Positions 55,215-61,963 of a stretch of DNA of 64,000 nt are shown here, piece by piece; position 1 is the first letter of the stretch; each line of letters opens with the position of its first letter. The DNA comes from Fimenecus sp036652055 (lineage in GTDB: Bacteria > Bacillota > Clostridia > Oscillospirales > Acutalibacteraceae), in the NCBI GenBank assembly GCA_036652055.1, contig JAVVWP010000006.1, forward strand, positions 5,948 through 69,947, given 5' to 3'. Made by a program: the position numbers and the translations under genes. Below the pieces are notes generated by a model. The model was not told the DNA's origin. It saw only the letters and a list, made by a program, of their open reading frames with translations, and made no database searches.

Positions 55215-55799
55215 TTATTTTAATATTTTAAATTTTCCGATAATTGGAAGCTCTTTCGCTTTTGAATTAACGACATTTATTATGCCAATTATTGCAAGAA
55301 CTAAGAACACAAAGCTAACAAGTCCGAGCAAGCTTACAATTATGCTTAGTGAAAATGAAATCATAAACAAAATGCTACTTAATATTCCATAAGCTATTGA
55401 ATAAGCGATTTCAGCAATTAAAAGAACCAAACCTTGATTAGCATGAAATCTTGCGTATTTTGAACCTTTGCCAGCTAAAATCGGAATGAGTACTAATATA
55501 CCCAAATAAGCTAAAATTCCTAAAATTTTGTTTTGCTCAATATCCTCTTTGGCGAATTCCTCGGTGCAGTCTGGTGTGTTGTTGAGGTCTTTCATTTTTG
55601 ATGAAAAATCAGAATTTTGATTGCTTGTAGGTGGTACCCCAGTAGTGTTCGACTGCGTAGAAGTGTTCGACTGCGTAGAAGTGTTTGTTTGCTCAGAAAC
55701 TTTTGGTTGTTCCCCATTAACTGATATTGCCGTTCCACAAGATGTGCAAAACTTCAACCCCTCTTTTAATTCTGAACCACATTTTCCACAGTATGTCAT
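55215..55799 (-). CDS. Zinc-ribbon membrane protein (DUF4870-like)
   Basis: The N-terminus is a zinc ribbon, YCGKCGSELKEGLKFCTSCG (C-x2-C-x11-C-x2-C). A Ser/Thr/Gln/Asn-rich linker follows, made partly of an 18-bp DNA repeat (NTSTQS). The rest, from about residue 90, has three membrane helices with NQGLVLLIAEI between them, resembling DUF4870 proteins. Length is 194. The role of this family is unknown; it may regulate membrane or stress responses. GGAGGAAAAATT stands before the ATG. Confidence 0.8.
   Translation of the reverse strand: MTYCGKCGSELKEGLKFCTSCGTAISVNGEQPKVSEQTNTSTQSNTSTQSNTTGVPPTSNQNSDFSSKMKDLNNTPDCTEEFAKEDIEQNKILGILAYLGILVLIPILAGKGSKYARFHANQGLVLLIAEIAYSIAYGILSSILFMISFSLSIIVSLLGLVSFVFLVLAIIGIINVVNSKAKELPIIGKFKILK
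55645..55698. repeat. 18-bp tandem repeat inside the zinc-ribbon gene
   Basis: GTGTTCGACTGCGTAGAA occurs twice exactly (55645-55662, 55663-55680) and a third time in degraded form (55681-55698). Being a multiple of three, copy changes would lengthen or shorten the linker without breaking the frame. Confidence 0.9.
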
Positions 55800-55829
55800 A
55801 ATTTTTCCTCCTAAATATATTTTAACTTT

Positions 55830-56744
55830 TTATTGTAAGTCTTCTGGAATGGGATTCATATCGTAATAATTCCCCTCTGAATCTATACAAAATGAATTAC
55901 CCTCATCATCAATTTGAATTTTATCAGTTACTTTTTCGGTTACGGGTCCGTCCTCATTTATCCTCCATAAGAATGACAGTGAAAACAGAAATGAATGATC
56001 TTCATTAGCATATGTAAATGGCACCCTTAGATATATATTGCTTGGCATTTTTGTATTCAATTGCTCAAGGGGGATTTTTACAGTAATATCAACTTTGCTT
56101 TTTAAAGTGTTAAATCCACTGAATTCTGAAACTCGACTTGTTTCTCTCTTTTCATATTTGAAATTTACAGGGACTGACTGATTCATATCTTTATCAGTTG
56201 AAGCAGTAACAGAATTGTTAAGAAATTCTGAGTTAGATTTTAATTCGCCTGTGGCTTTTATCAACTCTTCAAAATCAATTATATAAAGAGTAAGCCTTAA
56301 AACTCCACCATTTATTTCTGCATTCCCAGTATTCCAACTGCCATATCTATAATCATCTGTGCAGCTAAGCCTTCCTGTAAAACTGTCGCATCCAATGTAA
56401 TCATACCCTTTGCTAAGCTTAACTGTAACAGGGGAACCTTTTTCAATAACAGTATCCGCCTTAGGAATAGTTGAAAAAACCTTTCCCTCGCTATATTCAG
56501 AATACTCCTCAATGACTATTGGAATTAGCCCCAAAGCTGTTAGAACCTGCTTAGCCGAGTCAATGTCTGTTCCTAAAATATTGGGTACCTTTGCTCCATT
56601 TTTATCATTCTTTTTTAATGTTACGAGAGAGGTTCCCGTTTCATTAGAATTATCATTATTCTTTTTTGAACAGCCTGTACCCAATGAAAAAATTAAAATT
56701 GCTGCTAATAAAATTGCTATCGCTTTTTTAGTTGCCTTTATCAA
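55830..56744 (-). CDS. PASTA-domain lipoprotein
   Basis: The signal peptide ends in the lipobox LGTGC, Cys at residue 25. A single PASTA domain covers about residues 50-113: VPNILGTDIDSAKQVLTALG and DTVIEKGSPVTVKLSKG. The remaining 190 residues are unrecognised. PASTA domains usually sit in penicillin-binding proteins or Ser/Thr kinases and bind muropeptides; as a lone lipoprotein this may sense cell-wall fragments, which is inference. The start is TTG 56744 with GGAGGT eight bases upstream, only two bases after the stop of the Mor-like gene. Confidence 0.75.
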   Translation of the reverse strand: MIKATKKAIAILLAAILIFSLGTGCSKKNNDNSNETGTSLVTLKKNDKNGAKVPNILGTDIDSAKQVLTALGLIPIVIEEYSEYSEGKVFSTIPKADTVIEKGSPVTVKLSKGYDYIGCDSFTGRLSCTDDYRYGSWNTGNAEINGGVLRLTLYIIDFEELIKATGELKSNSEFLNNSVTASTDKDMNQSVPVNFKYEKRETSRVSEFSGFNTLKSKVDITVKIPLEQLNTKMPSNIYLRVPFTYANEDHSFLFSLSFLWRINEDGPVTEKVTDKIQIDDEGNSFCIDSEGNYYDMNPIPEDLQ

Positions 56745-56746
56745 AA

Positions 56747-57022
56747 CTATACACCTCCAATTTTATTTTCCTTTTTTAAAATACTTCTAACCCATCTTTC
56801 CGAATAGTTATACCGAGAGGCAAGCTCTTTGTAGTTACTGCCGTCAAATTCAGATTTAAGCTGGCTCACAATACTATCCCTTGAAATAAGTCGAGTAGGA
56901 AATGTGATTTGTTGCCCCTTGTATTGTGAATAAATCTGAACAGTAGAGTCAATCCCAATAAGATTAGCCAATTCTGCGTATACGCCATTCAATTCATCTG
57001 CTTTTAATGTAGCAATATTCAC
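56747..57022 (-). CDS. Mor/C-family transcription regulator-like protein
   Basis: The 91-residue protein has the layout of the Mor activator family: an N-terminal dimerisation part (ELANLIGIDSTVQIYSQYKG) with an ITFPTRLISR linker, then a helix-turn-helix (YKELASRYNYSERWVRSIL). Mor proteins activate middle genes of phage Mu; relatives are common in Firmicute mobile elements. The start is GTG 57022 by length, though its binding site (GGGGG) is close, so a later start is possible. It is the first gene of a two-gene unit with the PASTA lipoprotein. Confidence 0.75.
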   Translation of the reverse strand: MNIATLKADELNGVYAELANLIGIDSTVQIYSQYKGQQITFPTRLISRDSIVSQLKSEFDGSNYKELASRYNYSERWVRSILKKENKIGGV

Positions 57023-57185
57023 ACCCCCATTACCAATATTTACATCTCACTTTGACATTATATTACTTTGATTTTGAAATTTCATTGGAAGGTTTCCTTG
57101 CTTTTTTCAGAGCGAAAAGAATGCCTTCACATACTCGCAAGCATACTTATCAAAGTGCAAGGCTTGGTGCTTTTACAGCATCTTT

Positions 57186-57313
57186 TTAATTTTTACTTGC
57201 CATCTCAATATTATTGCTGCTGATTTCGTTCTGCTTATTTTTATTTATTGAGTAGCTTAAAAAGCTTGGTGCTATATAGCAAAAAACTATAAAACCGTAA
57301 ATAATTTTTTCAT
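57186..57313 (-). pseudogene. Possible small membrane-peptide gene with a frameshift in an A run
   Basis: Starting at ATG 57313, the zero frame stops after eight codons. With one extra base in the six-A run right after the ATG, the frame is open for 42 residues: MKKIIYGFIVFCYIAPSFLS, then a polar tail rich in Asn, Lys and Ser ending at TAA 57186-57188. AAAAGGA touches the ATG. It may be a broken or slippage-dependent peptide gene, or chance. Confidence 0.25.
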
Positions 57314-57338
57314 TCCTTTTCCCCCAATATTAACAAAA

Positions 57339-57379
57339 AATAATAGCCAAAAGGAAATATCTTCCTCTTGACTATTATT
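57339..57379 (-). terminator. Terminator downstream of the hydrophobic-protein gene
   Basis: AATAATAGTC plus AAGAGGAA pair with TTCCTTTT plus GGCTATTATT on the reverse strand (one G-U), followed by T residues. It ends the WYL/GIY-YIG cassette transcript. Confidence 0.75.
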
Positions 57380-57414
57380 ATACTTATTCACTTGGACACT
57401 TGGTGGGGTGGGAA

Positions 57415-57780
57415 TTATTTTTTTCTATATAATATGACTTTATCTTTTGAAACTTTTTCTATGTCATATTTTTTTAAGGCTTTTAGAGTTGCTGTGCCTC
57501 CTATTGTGGCTATACCAACTGCTAATGATGATGCAGAACCAAATGCTATTGTTGCAGCTGGCACAGTAACCAAATGAAATGCGTTTGACGTCCCACCAGT
57601 TGGAATTGTTAATGCAACGGCAGCTACACTAATACCAATAGCAGTTAATGCCACAGCCCAAGCTATTTTACCTGTTGCACAAATTCTAAATGTTTTATTT
57701 GCCAAATCACCTTCAATAGTTATAGTATCATTTTTTCTTTTTATTGCTTCAACTAATTCATGGGTATTATTTACGCTCAT
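57415..57780 (-). CDS. Small Gly/Ala-rich hydrophobic protein
   Basis: I do not recognise this 121-residue protein. Residues 1-37 are polar; residues 38-60 and about 65-95 are hydrophobic and rich in Gly, Ala, Val and Ile (for example AVALTAIGISVAAVALTIP), and the C-terminus is basic (KVILYRKK). Such glycine-rich hydrophobic hairpins occur in small membrane-active proteins, but no function can be assigned. A GGAG-type site precedes the ATG. It is the last gene of the reverse-strand cassette, 39 bases after the zinc-ribbon microprotein. Confidence 0.65.
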   Translation of the reverse strand: MSVNNTHELVEAIKRKNDTITIEGDLANKTFRICATGKIAWAVALTAIGISVAAVALTIPTGGTSNAFHLVTVPAATIAFGSASSLAVGIATIGGTATLKALKKYDIEKVSKDKVILYRKK

Positions 57781-57819
57781 ATAATTTTTCTCCTTTAGTT
57801 AAATCTCTTATTTGTCAAA

Positions 57820-57981
57820 CTATTTATTCTTTTTACTCAATTTAAATAACAACTCACATTTTTTACACAATGGAGCACTTAATATTTCTAAATCTTTTGG
57901 CATAATGGCGTCATTCAATTTAATAGTAAAAGATTTTCCACAATTTTTACAAATTAAATCTCTTTTAGATTTTATAGGCAT
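57820..57981 (-). CDS. Zinc-ribbon microprotein
   Basis: The start is ATG 57981, six bases after GGAGGT; the longer frame to 58041 overlaps the previous gene without a site. The 53-residue product starts MPIKSKRDLICKNCGKSFTI and ends with a second CKKC pair (APLCKKCELLF), so it likely binds one zinc ion, C-x2-C-x24-C-x2-C. The sequence resembles zinc ribbons that bind nucleic acid; the function is unknown. It lies between the GIY-YIG gene and the hydrophobic-protein gene. Confidence 0.6.
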   Translation of the reverse strand: MPIKSKRDLICKNCGKSFTIKLNDAIMPKDLEILSAPLCKKCELLFKLSKKNK

Positions 57982-58024
57982 AATATGACCTCCAACAATA
58001 ATTAAATAAGAAATATCATCTTTG

Positions 58025-58375
58025 TTAATCTCCCCAACCACTTTGCTTGTTCCATTCAGGATTATATTCTTTTATCCACTGTGCTTCAACCTTTCTGCAT
58101 TTTTCTCGAGAGTCCAATATTACCCATGAAACTGTTATGTTATCACGATTTTCAAAAATTTTAATTGCTGATGAGTAATGAGCAGTAGTTCCATTGTAAT
58201 ATTGAACAAATCTTTTTCTTATTCCATCCTCAGCTTTTCCAACATATTTAAGCCCGTCGCAGTAAATTTTATAGCAACCCATATCGTTCGGTGCGGTTTT
58301 AGTTGCATCCTGCAAAGTTGTTGGTATAAATCCTGTTGCTTGTATTAGTCCTTTTGCTATATCAAAAAATCCCAA
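58025..58375 (-). CDS. GIY-YIG domain protein
   Basis: The 116-residue protein is a compact GIY-YIG nuclease-like domain: GCYKIYCDGLKYVGKAEDG corresponds to the GIY and YIG strands (with CYK and YVG), then IRKRFVQYYNG supplies the conserved Arg, EAQWI the Glu and YNPEWNKQ the Asn. The first 30 residues form a helical extension. The first Tyr is kept, the Gly-Ile is changed to Gly-Cys. The start is TTG 58375 with AAGGAG eight bases upstream. It could cut DNA in a mobile-element or defence setting; this is inference. Confidence 0.75.
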   Translation of the reverse strand: MGFFDIAKGLIQATGFIPTTLQDATKTAPNDMGCYKIYCDGLKYVGKAEDGIRKRFVQYYNGTTAHYSSAIKIFENRDNITVSWVILDSREKCRKVEAQWIKEYNPEWNKQSGWGD

Positions 58376-58455
58376 CTTATGTTTCTCCTTATAAAAAATA
58401 TATTTTACGTTATGTGCTTATTTACGGTCAAAAAAACTTGTAATGCGTTTTATCA

Positions 58456-58941
58456 CTATTTTTTATCAATAAAACGTTTTAATCCAAAAGCAGCCGCAGT
58501 TGCTACAGCAATAGTACCCACCGTACTAAATAACATAGTAGTTAGATTGATCCAAAAATTCTTATTTTCTGTGTCTTTGCTTGCAATTTTATCGGCAGTT
58601 TCCTCCATTTTTTCTTCATAATAAACTCGCTTTTCTTCAGATAAATCCGGGTCTTTTGAACGTTCATTGAATTCGTTCAATATTGTACCATATGCATCGT
58701 ATACTTTATTCGAACTTGATTTATTTTCACTTATCACTGAATTAAAAGATTCATTTAGTTCAGTACTCGCATTTGATGCAAATTCAATAACTTTTGGTAC
58801 TTGTTCAATAATCTTTTTTGCGACCTCTGGATTCATATCAGGAATCATAGTAGCTAATTGATGAATTTTTTCTCCCGTAAGATGCTGAAAATCCGTTACA
58901 TCTAATTTCTGTTTTATATCATATTCGCTTAACATATTCAT
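58456..58941 (-). CDS. Unknown helical protein with C-terminal membrane anchor
   Basis: The likely start is ATG 58941, nine bases after AAGGAG; an in-frame ATG at 58959 contains that site. The product of 161 residues is mainly helical: an N-terminal part (DIKQKLDVTDFQHLTGEKIH), a charged central coiled coil (about residues 60-120) and one hydrophobic segment near residues 130-150 (TVGTIAVATAAAFG) followed by a basic tip. It looks like a tail-anchored cytoplasmic protein. I do not recognise the family. It is 17 bases after the stated start region of the WYL gene's end, so the two are co-transcribed. Confidence 0.65.
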   Translation of the reverse strand: MNMLSEYDIKQKLDVTDFQHLTGEKIHQLATMIPDMNPEVAKKIIEQVPKVIEFASNASTELNESFNSVISENKSSSNKVYDAYGTILNEFNERSKDPDLSEEKRVYYEEKMEETADKIASKDTENKNFWINLTTMLFSTVGTIAVATAAAFGLKRFIDKK

Positions 58942-58975
58942 AATTTTTAACTCCTTCATATTTTTTACCTTATTT

Positions 58976-59962
58976 TCATTTATATTTCCCTAACATCTCC
59001 TCAATTTCCTCCTTCATTTCTTCTCTAAACCACTGCGGTGACACGACATCGACTCCAGATTTTTGAGATAACAACCAGCGTTTTACCCCCTCACCATAAA
59101 TTTCAGCTTCAACAAGTGCATAATCGTTATTTTCCTCAATCACCTTTGCAGTAGGCAATCTATCAAGCACTGCTTCAAGGCTGTCACCGCTGAACTTAAA
59201 TTTGACTGTAAACAGCTTTCCTGGATACATAAACTGTATCCTATTTTTATATTCACCCTCTTTGAAATGCTTTGAATAAGGAATATTAAACTTTTCACCT
59301 GTCACTTCTATATTTTCAATTCTATCTGCTCTAAAATTTTTTAGAATGGAGTTATTATCCTTAGTATCAAAAGCAGACAAGTAAAAATAATATTCAGAAA
59401 AAATTATTGCAACGGGATTTACAGTGCGTTTAGATACTGATAAATCCTGCTTTTTATATGTAAATGTTATCTGCTGTTGGCTTTTTATATAATCAGTTAA
59501 TTTCCAAATATTTTGTACGATAGCTTTTCCATGATGTGGCGGAGTATAGGTATATAATTCACTTTGTAAAAACGATTTTATCATTTGGCTTGTTTCTGGC
59601 AACGCTTGTGATAGAAGCTTTGAAATCACATCTTCAAGCTCGTCTTTATTAAATGCTCTACTTTCTAAAATCACTTTTGAAATTGCTAAGACCTGGTCAG
59701 GAGTTAACCATTCTCTCTCAATTTTAACAAGGCGATAGCAGTTTTTTGCTCTATCATATTGAATTGTTGCTTCTGCATCCATAAAATGAGTTTCAACTAA
59801 ATATGAACGCAAATCATCAAGGTCACGCTGAACAGACTTCGGTGTAACATTAAATTCATCAGATAATTCTTTTTTATTGACATCCTCGCCTTTTAATAAT
59901 CTTTCGTATATTGCTAAAAGACGAAACCCCTTATTGCTATTTCCGGCAAAATCTAAACTCAT
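58976..59962 (-). CDS. WYL-domain transcriptional regulator
   Basis: The 328-residue protein has an N-terminal winged helix-turn-helix (KGEDVNKKELSDEFNVTPKSVQRDLDDLRSYL) and a WYL domain with ITFTYKKQD, NPVAIIFSEYYFYLSAF (the WYL strand), FRADRIENIEVTGEKF, then a C-terminal WCX-like part (TVKFKFSG and LVEAEIYG). WYL proteins often bind ligands such as nucleotides and control defence, SOS or mobile-element genes. Its start overlaps the stop of the small membrane-protein gene by one base. Confidence 0.88.
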   Translation of the reverse strand: MSLDFAGNSNKGFRLLAIYERLLKGEDVNKKELSDEFNVTPKSVQRDLDDLRSYLVETHFMDAEATIQYDRAKNCYRLVKIEREWLTPDQVLAISKVILESRAFNKDELEDVISKLLSQALPETSQMIKSFLQSELYTYTPPHHGKAIVQNIWKLTDYIKSQQQITFTYKKQDLSVSKRTVNPVAIIFSEYYFYLSAFDTKDNNSILKNFRADRIENIEVTGEKFNIPYSKHFKEGEYKNRIQFMYPGKLFTVKFKFSGDSLEAVLDRLPTAKVIEENNDYALVEAEIYGEGVKRWLLSQKSGVDVVSPQWFREEMKEEIEEMLGKYK

Positions 59963-60159
59963 TATTTTATACCCCCATTTTCTACAATATTACCTGTTGC
60001 CTCTTGTACTTGTCTTTTAAGATGTTTGACCTTAGACATATAATATCGCAGAAAAATGCTTAGTGTAATAACTACTATAAATGCCACAAAAGCAGATTTA
60101 CACGCAAAAAGAATTAAAACAAAAACTAATAATTCTTTTAAAAATTTATTTGATTTCAT
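59962..60159 (-). CDS. Small membrane protein, first gene of the WYL cassette
   Basis: The 65-residue protein has a hydrophobic stretch over about residues 9-40, enough for one long or two short helices, followed by a basic part (KVKHLKRQVQEATG). No family is recognised. It shares one base with the WYL start (TAATG), a sign of translational coupling. A GGGTGGG-like site lies upstream of the ATG. Confidence 0.5.
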   Translation of the reverse strand: MKSNKFLKELLVFVLILFACKSAFVAFIVVITLSIFLRYYMSKVKHLKRQVQEATGNIVENGGIK

Positions 60160-60731
60160 AAAAATCGCCCACCCTTACTATAATAATTAGATTTTAATAT
60201 TATTATAAGAAGTTAGATGGACATATAATGGGCATTTGCTTGATAATATTTATTTAATCCGCATAATTTGTTGTTTATTGTATAATTCTACCATATAAAA
60301 CTTATCTTGTCACGCACTTTTTAACTATAAATATCAATTTGATTTTTAAAAATCTATAATACCTTAGACACAAAAATACCTTAGACACAAATTTTTTAAT
60401 ATGTAAAAGCCTTTGATGGTGCTGAATTTGGGCATAAAAAATGGCTCAAGCCGAAGCCTGAGCCATGGTGCGAGAGACCGCAACAGCATCTTAAAAATCC
60501 TTGATAATGCGTTGTTTTTCACTACTGCTTTACAAATGACTGCAATATGACTGCAATAGTTTGCTGTAAATTTTAGAATAAAATGTGTAAAAAGTCTAAG
60601 ATTTATATGCTCTTTTAAACACAAAACAACACAATAAAATATCATAAAGCTTAATTAATAATTCCCCAATATTAAAGCACCGAGTCACATCAGATTTAAC
60701 CATTTTCTGAACTGATTTCGGTGCTTTTTTG
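60160..60731. other. Gene-free junction region with direct and inverted repeats
   Basis: No convincing gene lies here. It contains a direct repeat ATACCTTAGACACAAA at about 60359-60373 and 60376-60390, an inverted repeat TGGCTCA...TGAGCCA near 60441-60464, a direct repeat TGACTGCAAT at about 60539 and 60550, and a terminator at 60674-60728. The mix looks like a scar of past insertions. A frame on the reverse strand (60364-60645) is probably not a gene. Confidence 0.5.
60674..60730. terminator. Bidirectional terminator after the HTH gene
   Basis: AAAGCACCGA (60674-60683) pairs with TCGGTGCTTT (60718-60727), with an inner ATCAG/CTGAT stem. T runs flank both sides. It ends the HTH transcript just after its stop at 60732. 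Confidence 0.8.
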
Positions 60732-61019
60732 TTAAGCGATTTTTCTCCTTGCAACACTAAAAAAATTAATTAATGCGTGGATTTCAACCACTTTTTCTTT
60801 TCCATAGTCACAACTTGGAAAGTCAGGTCTATTGAAAAGTTTTTGAACAGTTGGAATGCTCCAGTTGAGCTTTTCAGCAGTTTCTTTGATTGTTAAAAAA
60901 GCAATACATTCGTTTGCACCTTTTATTTTGCCTTCGAGTTCACAAATTTGCTTTAATATATCAAGAATATCAGTTAATGCATCTAACTCCAAACTGTCAA
61001 TTTTAATGTTCGTTTGCAT
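60732..61019 (-). CDS. Excisionase-like helix-turn-helix protein
   Basis: The start is ATG 61019, nine bases after GGAGG; the TTG 61025 is closer to the site and less likely. The product of 95 residues has an N-terminal helical part and a MerR/excisionase-like HTH: FLTIKETAEKLNWSIPTVQKLFNRPDF. It lacks an integrase partner in the window. It may control a mobile element or a toxin-antitoxin region beside it; that is inference. It is preceded by a promoter and an attenuator-like hairpin. Confidence 0.75.
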   Translation of the reverse strand: MQTNIKIDSLELDALTDILDILKQICELEGKIKGANECIAFLTIKETAEKLNWSIPTVQKLFNRPDFPSCDYGKEKVVEIHALINFFSVARRKIA

Positions 61020-61070
61020 AAACAAACGCCTCCTTTACTATAAATTTAATAATTATCAAAAGTAAAAATA

Positions 61071-61110
61071 AAAAAGCCGATAGGCAGAAGTTTCCTTCTG
61101 TTTATCAGCT
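61071..61110 (-). promoter_or_regulatory. Attenuator-like hairpin in the leader of the HTH gene
   Basis: On the reverse strand AGCTGATA (61103-61110) pairs with TATCGGCT (61075-61082) and CAGAAG with CTTCTG around a GAAA loop, followed by a T run. It lies between the promoter and the HTH start, so full-length mRNA needs read-through. The rest of 61020-61329 has no gene apart from the elements listed. Confidence 0.65.
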
Positions 61111-61152
61111 ATATATGTTATATCTATATATTTTAATAATTACTATACATAT

Positions 61153-61181
61153 ATAATAGCGTACATTTGTTCTGGAGTCAA
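61153..61181 (-). promoter_or_regulatory. Sigma-A promoter for the HTH gene
   Basis: TTGACT (61176-61181) and TATTAT (61153-61158) on the reverse strand are 17 bases apart. Confidence 0.65.
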
Positions 61182-61201
61182 CACTAAATATTGCACAAAG
61201 A

Positions 61202-61237
61202 TTAAAGCTAAAATTTGGCTGCTTTTACATTAAAAAT
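61202..61237. repeat. 36-bp element shared with the RelB/YafQ unit
   Basis: TTAAAGCTAAAATTTGGCTG and the following 16 bases recur at about 62122-62157 with one base changed. It lies upstream of both toxin-antitoxin loci. Confidence 0.75.
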
Positions 61238-61274
61238 TTCACGCTGCGATGAATTAAATTATGTTTTATTGCAT

Positions 61275-61316
61275 ATAATGTACATAGTTGACATAATGTA
61301 CACTTTGTAATATAAT
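61275..61316 (+). promoter_or_regulatory. Promoter and candidate operator of the Phd-like/HicA-like pair
   Basis: TTGACA (61288-61293) and TATAAT (61311-61316) are 17 bases apart. ATAATGTACA occurs twice (61275-61284 and 61293-61302), flanking the -35 box, an arrangement typical of autoregulated antitoxins. Confidence 0.75.
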
Positions 61317-61329
61317 AGGAGGCAAGGAG

Positions 61330-61764
61330 ATGATTAATATGTTTGCACTTAATTCAACAGATGTTAGAAAGGACTTTAGTGCTATTGTAGATAAGGCTGT
61401 AAGGGAAAAACCTCAGTTTATCAAACGGACACGGGACTATATGATATTATCAGATGTGCATTTTTTTGAGTCATTACTGAGCGGATATTCTTTCACAGCA
61501 GAGCAGTTTGTGGAAGATGATGGGTCTGTTACTTTGTCCTTGAATGAATTAGACATCATAGAAAATTCAGCTACGGTGGACGAAGCAAAACAAAAGCTTT
61601 CACAGTCAATCCTTGACTATTCGGAGGATTTTTATAAGGACTTCAGCTATTGGGGTTCAGCTCCTAACAGAAAATCACACATTCCATATGTCTTTAAAGC
61701 GTTAGCTCTTGATGATACCCAAAAGATTGGAGAGCTGATTATATGCCAAGATGGAAAGAATTAA
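61330..61764 (+). CDS. Phd/YefM-like antitoxin
   Basis: The N-terminal part (FALNSTDVRKDFSAIVDKAVRE, then FIKRTRDYMILSD) has the Phd/YefM DNA-binding pattern. The C-terminal 80 residues, acidic and helical, would wrap the toxin; the tail (HIPYVFKALALDD) is unusual in length, giving 144 residues. The gene overlaps the toxin by 22 bases, as expected for a coupled pair. GGAGGCAAGGAG precedes the ATG. The promoter with repeats upstream suggests autoregulation. Confidence 0.75.
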   Translation: MINMFALNSTDVRKDFSAIVDKAVREKPQFIKRTRDYMILSDVHFFESLLSGYSFTAEQFVEDDGSVTLSLNELDIIENSATVDEAKQKLSQSILDYSEDFYKDFSYWGSAPNRKSHIPYVFKALALDDTQKIGELIICQDGKN

Positions 61765-61961
61765 AACGATTTTGTGAAAATGATGGATGGGAATTATACA
61801 AAAACACTGACCATTATTATTATCGAAAACGAGAAGAAGATGGCACAACAAGATTTACAAAAGTTTCTAAAGGTAGCGGAGAAATCCATACTGCTATGTG
61901 GAAACAAATCCTAAAAAAGCAGCTGCAAACTACACAAGAAGAATTTAACAAAAAAATATAG
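61743..61961 (+). CDS. HicA-like mRNA interferase toxin
   Basis: The 72-residue protein begins MPRWKELKRFCENDGWELYK, as HicA toxins do, and has NTDHYYYRKREEDG, where the family has G-S-H with the catalytic His, then a strand pattern FTKVSKGSGEIHTAMWKQILK. It would cut mRNA via a double-stranded-RNA-binding-like fold. Pairing with a Phd-like instead of HicB antitoxin is notable. The stop is 3 bases before the 980-bp repeat array. Confidence 0.8.
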   Translation: MPRWKELKRFCENDGWELYKNTDHYYYRKREEDGTTRFTKVSKGSGEIHTAMWKQILKKQLQTTQEEFNKKI

Positions 61962-61963
61962 GC

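Larger units (their letters stand above)
57023..57414. other. Gap with a possible small ORF and a terminator
   Basis: No intact gene is visible. It holds the terminator at 57339-57379 and a possible frameshifted 42-codon reading frame at 57186-57313 on the reverse strand, listed separately. Confidence 0.5.

Noticed and set aside
60364..60645. 93-codon reverse-strand frame
   Set aside because: No binding site, Cys/Leu/Arg-rich composition without motif, and it spans repeats and hairpins.
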